64,000 bases of DNA from Plectrocnemia conspersa (Eukaryota; Arthropoda; Insecta; Trichoptera; Polycentropodidae): assembly GCA_009617715.1 (NCBI GenBank), contig VTFK01000072.1, positions 1,982,615 to 2,046,614 on the forward strand, read 5' to 3'. Positions 59,041-64,000 of this stretch are shown here, one piece after another (the first letter of the stretch is position 1; the number at the start of each line of letters is the position of its first letter). A program made the translations under genes and the position numbers. Under the pieces are notes generated by a model. The model worked only from the letters and a program-made list of their open reading frames with translations. It was not told the DNA's origin and searched no databases.

Positions 59041-60429
59041 GTTGAATGAAAAATCTGAACGGCTATAGTTGCATATTTATTTCGTTTTTAAATTTCAAAT
59101 ATATACATACATACTAATTATTTAACGTTTACGATACGCGCGTGATTCACGTAAAATATTTACTTTGCGGTGTCGAGCGACAGTGTTTTTTTTGCAATAT
59201 TTTGATAATTAACCGGTTTCCGTCACTTTACATCCTCTTCTATCTATTATTGATTTTCACGCACTCGTGATGCAATTTTTTGTAAAATATTTTAAAACGG
59301 GAAGCAAAAATAATAATTCCACATTTTTGTGGTTATTTTTTCACTCACTACTTACAATGATGGTTATTATGAATAATATTAATTGGTAAGTACATAATAA
59401 AACGCTCACATGATCTTGGTAGCGCATTAAATATTTTGATTATTTATTAATTTATTTTATGTGTTTTTAATACATAATTAAAATTAATAAGTGAAACCTA
59501 TATTGATAAAAATAATTATTATTTTTTCAAAATTTATTTGCAGCAAAATTTTGTAGTTATATGAAAACATCTTTAGTATTAGTTCACCATAGATTTTAAT
59601 TAATACGATAAAAATATTTACACAATTTTTTGTGAACAAATAACATGCTAAAAAATATTTTAGTAATAATTTTTACTATAAGTAGTCTATTTATTTTTAA
59701 ATTACGGTTCTTATTAAATTTCACTTTAAAAATTGTATTTAATACAATGTGTAAAAATTAGACAATGCTAATGTAAGTTTTGAGCATTTTACCTTTTTAA
59801 TATTTTTTGTTTCTCCCAATTTATATATTTCTAATGTAATTAATGACACAAATAATAATGAGAGTTTTGTTAATGCGAAAAGTGATTGTTTGCTATTTGA
59901 TTTAACTACCCTTTTCACAGAGACTTTTTGGATTTAAAAAATCTGAAATATTCAGAAGGTATTCTAAATAAGCTTTTTAAGTAGATATAGAAAATATTCC
60001 TGTATATAAATATATACAGGTATATGTATATTTTACAATATTTGTATAAATTACTGATTATTGTAAAAAAAGCATTTTAAAAATACAGGAACATTTAGAA
60101 TATATCCCAAATAAGCCTTTAGATTAGTGTGAATATTTTATTTTCTTAAAAACGTTTATTTCAATAATTTAAATAAGTTTACAGAAATACTAATTATATA
60201 TAATATACATGTTACTGGTTTATATTTTTTTTTCTGTTTAAAATTAGTTATTAGCTAAATTTAATAAAAAAAAATAAGAATATGAAACATAGCGTTTGTG
60301 GTTACAATATAAGGGAAATTTTTAAAAACATTTTACAATTATAGGAAACAAACAATAGATTTAGTGATAGTTTGTGTACATTTCATTGGGGAACTAGAAA
60401 TAATAATATGTTGTCTTTAGCCTCTAAAG
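59041..60429. other. AT-rich DNA, no gene recognised
   Basis: Nothing identifiable. Confidence 0.5.
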
Positions 60430-60592
60430 CAGTGATCCCTATTTTTTTTTGACTGCGTACCCTTATGACGAAAATAATCATAAATTGTACCCTCTATTAT
60501 ATTTAAATTTAATATTTAATAATAACGCGCGCACAAAGTTGTTGCGCGCGAGAGGACAAATGTGGCTGTACCCCACTTTGAAGACCACTTAG
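60430..60592. mobile_element. Degenerate hAT-like MITE
   Basis: The left end CAGTGATCCCTATTTTTTTT and the right end (other strand) AAGTGGTCTTCAAAGTGGGG share the hAT-type CAGTGGTYxxCAAA pattern, and both lead into GTACCC/GTACAGCC. An internal hairpin, CGCGCGCACA-AAGT-TGTTGCGCGCG, lies at 60526-60550. No 8-bp duplication was recognised. Confidence 0.5.
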
Positions 60593-62159
60593 CAATATGT
60601 GCTTTGGCATTTTGTACTTGAATTAAAATTTAATGTTGTTCTTATCGTGGATATTAGCAAGATAATTTGTGTATATATAATATATATTTTTATCCATATT
60701 CTTAAAAATGTAGCATCTGACAAATTTTACGACTGGGTGATATTTTTGAATATATTGCTACTTTATCTTTAAGAGTTAAATAATTTCAAGCTATATGTTA
60801 TCCTATCGGTATTTTAACCAATACAAATAATTTTACAGACCTTAATTATGGTATGAAAAAAATCACCGGTGATTTATTTCTGTATATATGATACCATTTA
60901 TATTACAATATAAATATGCATTTAAAATAAATATTTAACGGCTTGGCATGCAAATTTAAAAATAATTTTAAAGCTCGATTTAAAAAATGAGCTTAGGCTA
61001 AGGCTACTGACATTATCAATTAAAATATAGTTTTACTAAAAAATAAAATGATAATCTAGCTATCGGTTAAAGTAAATATTTGTTTTAAAATATTCTATAC
61101 ATTGAGATTGTTTGTCAAAATCAAAATGTTTATTGAAACAATAAATATATTTTAATTTTCAATTTATTTCTATGTTGGATATATATTTTAAAAGTATTTA
61201 ATAATAAATATAGATGTACATAGATTTAATACTAGACATAGAGACAATTTAAGGATAAATAGGTATAAGAAAATAAATAAGGCCAGGGAAATATTTAATT
61301 TGTAAAATAATATTTCTAGGACAATCCCCAAAAATAATAATATAGCCGGGCTTCTCAATGGAATAAAAATAAAAACTTTTTTTATATTCTGTTTTTGTTA
61401 TATTTTATATGTATGTTTTATTCATGTCTGTTTAGTGTATAAATAATATAAATTAATAAAATAAATAATAAAAACCGTATCTAAACCATCTTGTTAAAGT
61501 GATTACAATTTGCTAGTCGCTTATTTTTTTTATCATTTTGCAATCTATTTTTTTTTGTATTCAAAGAATTCATATTACATGATAATGAATTTTTTTAAAA
61601 AAATGCTTCTAATCTCAACACAGAATTTCACATTATGAAATTTACAAATTTTAAATAAACTTTGCTTAAAACAGATTTTAAAATGAGCGTCGAGCTTTTA
61701 ACAATATACACAGAATGTTGTATAATTAATTACATTTTTTAAAGATTCTGTCCCGACAATGTAAATATAAAAAGTATTACAGATTTTAAATTAATTATTA
61801 AAATATAATATTATTTTAGTTATGGGCAATATACGCAGGAAAAATAAATTTTTCAAATTTAATTTTCAAACGGCTGTAAATATTTTTCCCCCTAAATTAA
61901 TATTACAGTTGTTCGTACATGTATTTGAATATTTACTAATTGTATCTCTGTTTCATTTCACAGTACTTTAAATTTCGATAAAAATATGCGTACAGTTATT
62001 TCAACCCCAAAATGTTTAAAAAACGATTTTTAGTGAAAATAGTAGTACAGTTCAAATATTTATAAATTTTAAATATATAAGAAAATGGCAAAAATAAAAA
62101 CATTGAGAGTGCGATCGGTCGTAATATGAACGTAAATATGATATTGTCTTACAACAAAA
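60593..62159. other. AT-rich DNA, no gene recognised
   Basis: Nothing identifiable. Confidence 0.5.
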
Positions 62160-63149
62160 TGCTAAGTTGCGAAATTGTGTTTGCACAAAAAAGCGCGCGT
62201 CCGTCGGCGTTCGAGCACCGAAGCCGAGAGAAGCAGCAAAAGATTTTCTTAGCGCCGAAAGCTTCGCGGGCCGATCGGCGCCGCCCCCCCGGTCACTCAT
62301 TGGTGTAGGGATTTCCCACTGATTCATTACCGTCGGCTAAATGTGCTCGACCCGGTCTACACGCGACAGTCTCGCGCCGAACTCCGCGCGCGCCGCACGC
62401 TCGCACTCGCGTCTCACGTGTCCACCGCGACAACAGTCATGCAGCAAACTTCTTCCGACGACCCCGACCCGCACCACAACCACCCCTGCTGTCATCTCGA
62501 CTGGCCGATGCTGTGTCGAGAGCAGCGCACCGCCCTCACCACGGCCAGGCACCGAAGCCAGTGCCGGAGGGACAGACATCAAGTGGTCCAGACCTTAGCC
62601 TCCGATGACGGATTCTACCCTTGCGACGGATCTACGCAATCGCCTCTGAACCAAAGTCACTCTTGCTTCCTATCCAGCGCCTCGCCGCTTTTATTGCCGG
62701 AAAATAGTATCAGTGTTAGCCGGACAGTTATCGAAAGGACGAGATCGAATCGTAGAAAATACTATCCCAGTAAGTACACCGAAAACTCTTCTAACCTGAC
62801 GCGTGACTCAGTCGCGAATGATGTAACGCGAGACATCGACGCCGGTGCGACGGAAACTCTTTCGGGAAAATTTATCTCAAAGGCGGTCGAGTGCGAATAC
62901 CTCCGCGTCGCATACTTCGAATGCGACTCGCGAAGCTTTCCAAAGCTCGCGTTTGACTTTTTTATGTTTACGCTCATGTCGACAAAGCGCACCGCGTAAT
63001 GCGTATAAAACAAGATCAAACGCATTACCGTGCTCGATTATCCACTTAGATTTTTTGTACGGACGAGCGGATGATCCGCGACCACCGCAGGCGTAATTGC
63101 GCCATTATTGCGGTAGGTCGCCGGTAGGAGGACGCCGGACCCCGTGAGA
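62160..63149. promoter_or_regulatory. CpG-rich island at the contig end
   Basis: The longest GC- and CpG-rich block of the window, about 1 kb, with overlapping open frames on both strands. It includes the candidate exon 62439-62769 and continues GC-rich into the artefactual end. Best candidate for a promoter and 5' end of a real gene. Confidence 0.45.
62439..62769 (+). CDS. Candidate first coding exon of an unidentified protein
   Basis: An ATG at 62439 (G at -3) opens a frame that runs past a good splice donor, CCCA|GTAAGTAC, at 62770. If spliced, the exon encodes about 110 residues beginning MQQTSSDDPDPHHNHPCC, rich in His, Ser and Arg, with several Cys in the first half. No domain is recognised. 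The frame stays open until 62999 if unspliced, and another ATG frame (62341-62598, Ser/Thr/Pro-rich) overlaps it, so the choice of frame is uncertain. The stop-poor state may only reflect high GC. Confidence 0.22.
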
Positions 63150-64000
63150 CAATTCACGGGCCCCTTGGGGGGGGGTTTTTTTTTTTTCCCGGGGGGGGGG
63201 CCCCCCCCCCCGCCAAATTGGGACCGGGGGTTTTTTTTGGGAAAAAGGGGTTTTAAAAAAAACCCCCTTTTTAAAAAAAAAAAAAATTTAAAAAAGGGTT
63301 TTTTTCCGCCAACCCCCCCCCAAAAAATTTTGGGGGGGGTTTTTTGGGGGGGCCCCCCAAAATTTTTTCACCCCTTTTTTTAAAAAACCCAAAAAAATTT
63401 TTTTTTTAAAAAAAAACCTTTTTTTTGGGGGGCCCCCCCGGGGAAAAAAAATTTTTTGGGGGGAAAAAAATTTTTCTTTTTTTTTTTTAACCCCGGGCCC
63501 CCTTTGGGGTTTCCCCCCCTTTTCCCCCTTTTTTTTTTCCCAAAAAAAATTTTTTTTGGGCCCCCCTTTTTAAAAATTTTTTTTTCCGGGGGTTTTTTTG
63601 GGGGTTCTTTTTTGGGCCCTTTTTTATTCCTTTTAAAGGGGCCAAAAAAAGGGGTTTTTTTTTTGGGCGTTTTCCCCCCCAAAAAATTTTTTTTTTTTTT
63701 GGGAAAGCCGGGGCCCGGGGGGGCCCCCCTTTTTTTTTTTTTAAAAATTTCCCCCCCCCCAACCCCCTTTTTTTGGGGGGTTTTTAAAAAACGCTTTAAA
63801 AGGGCGAGTTTTTGGGGGTTTTTCCCCCAAAAAGGGGGGGAAAGGGTTTGGGGGGTTTTTTTTTTTCCCCCCTTTTTTTAAAAATTTTTTTGGGGGGCCC
63901 CGGTTTCCGGGGTTGGGGGGGCCCCCCCCCTTTTTTTTTTTGTTTTTTTTGGGGAGAAAAACGGGGGGCCCCCGTTAAATTTAAATTTAAAAAAACCCCC
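63150..64000. other. Homopolymer-block artefact at contig end
   Basis: From about 63150 almost every base occurs in a run of 3-15 identical bases, with all four bases represented and very few single bases. This is unlike any preceding sequence and unlike natural repeats. It is most likely erroneous base calls or assembly. The open frames in it (for example 141 codons of F, G, P and K) are meaningless. Confidence 0.9.

Noticed and set aside
24487..60429. Shared CTTTAGCCTCTAAAG at about 24487 and 60416 as a repeat
   Set aside because: The 15-mer is itself nearly palindromic and similarity does not extend, so probably chance.
63380..63881. Frames of 79-141 codons in the last 850 bp
   Set aside because: Composed almost only of F, G, P and K from homopolymer blocks; sequence artefact.
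1..64000. CRISPR arrays, bacterial operons, rRNA or virus-derived genes
   Set aside because: No regularly spaced direct repeats, no dense coding, no rRNA-like or viral structural or replicase motifs seen; the only replicase-like genes are LINE reverse transcriptases.

Overview
The window reads as an AT-rich, gene-poor stretch of an arthropod nuclear genome, most likely an insect. The reasons are the very low GC background, long runs of AT-rich DNA with no coding signal, and a transposable-element repertoire typical of insects: a Jockey-type LINE, hAT, Tc1/mariner, and piggyBac-like and PIF/Harbinger-like miniature elements. The species cannot be named from the sequence. No complete cellular protein-coding gene, tRNA or rRNA was recognised. 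The layout fits an intergenic region or a very large intron.

The only clearly intact coding unit is a complete Jockey-clade non-LTR retrotransposon at 19162-23801. ORF1 (nucleic-acid chaperone with three zinc knuckles) and ORF2 (apurinic-type endonuclease plus reverse transcriptase) overlap by 8 nt, and the element is bounded by a perfect 13-bp target-site duplication. It inserted into an older, decayed hAT transposase, splitting it into 18905-19161 and 23815-24119. ORF1 and ORF2 would supply the RNP protein and the target-primed reverse transcription enzyme. The open frames and exact duplication suggest a young, possibly active copy. Its 3' end is odd: an AATAAA signal is followed by a T-run rather than a poly(A) tail.

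Around it lies a graveyard of older elements, recognised from translated motifs despite stops and frameshifts: an internally deleted hAT (567-1163, minus), three LINE reverse-transcriptase relics (about 7550-8570, 26044-26300 and 36884-37170, all minus), a Tc1-like transposase (13575-14496), two mariner-like fragments (15820-15955 and 17651-17862) and a possible Harbinger fragment (25140-25292). Non-autonomous elements include a TIR element with TA flanks (53668-54493), a 105-bp TTAA-flanked piggyBac-like MITE nested inside it, a 198-bp GC-rich foldback MITE with TAA flanks (55449-55646), and hAT-like MITEs near 27951 and 60430. A tandem array with a unit of roughly 190 bp lies at 45400-46080.

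From about 37 kb to the right end, several CpG-rich islands interrupt the AT-rich background (near 37.4, 40.6, 43.4, 46.3, 52.1 and 62.2 kb, with weaker ones at 30.2, 39.3, 56.2 and 58.9 kb). Three of them contain a perfect TGACGTCA palindrome. They look like promoters, first exons or enhancers, but this is inference. The island at 62.2-63.1 kb has the best case for a first coding exon. The last 850 bp (63150-64000) are almost pure homopolymer blocks and are treated as an assembly or base-calling artefact.
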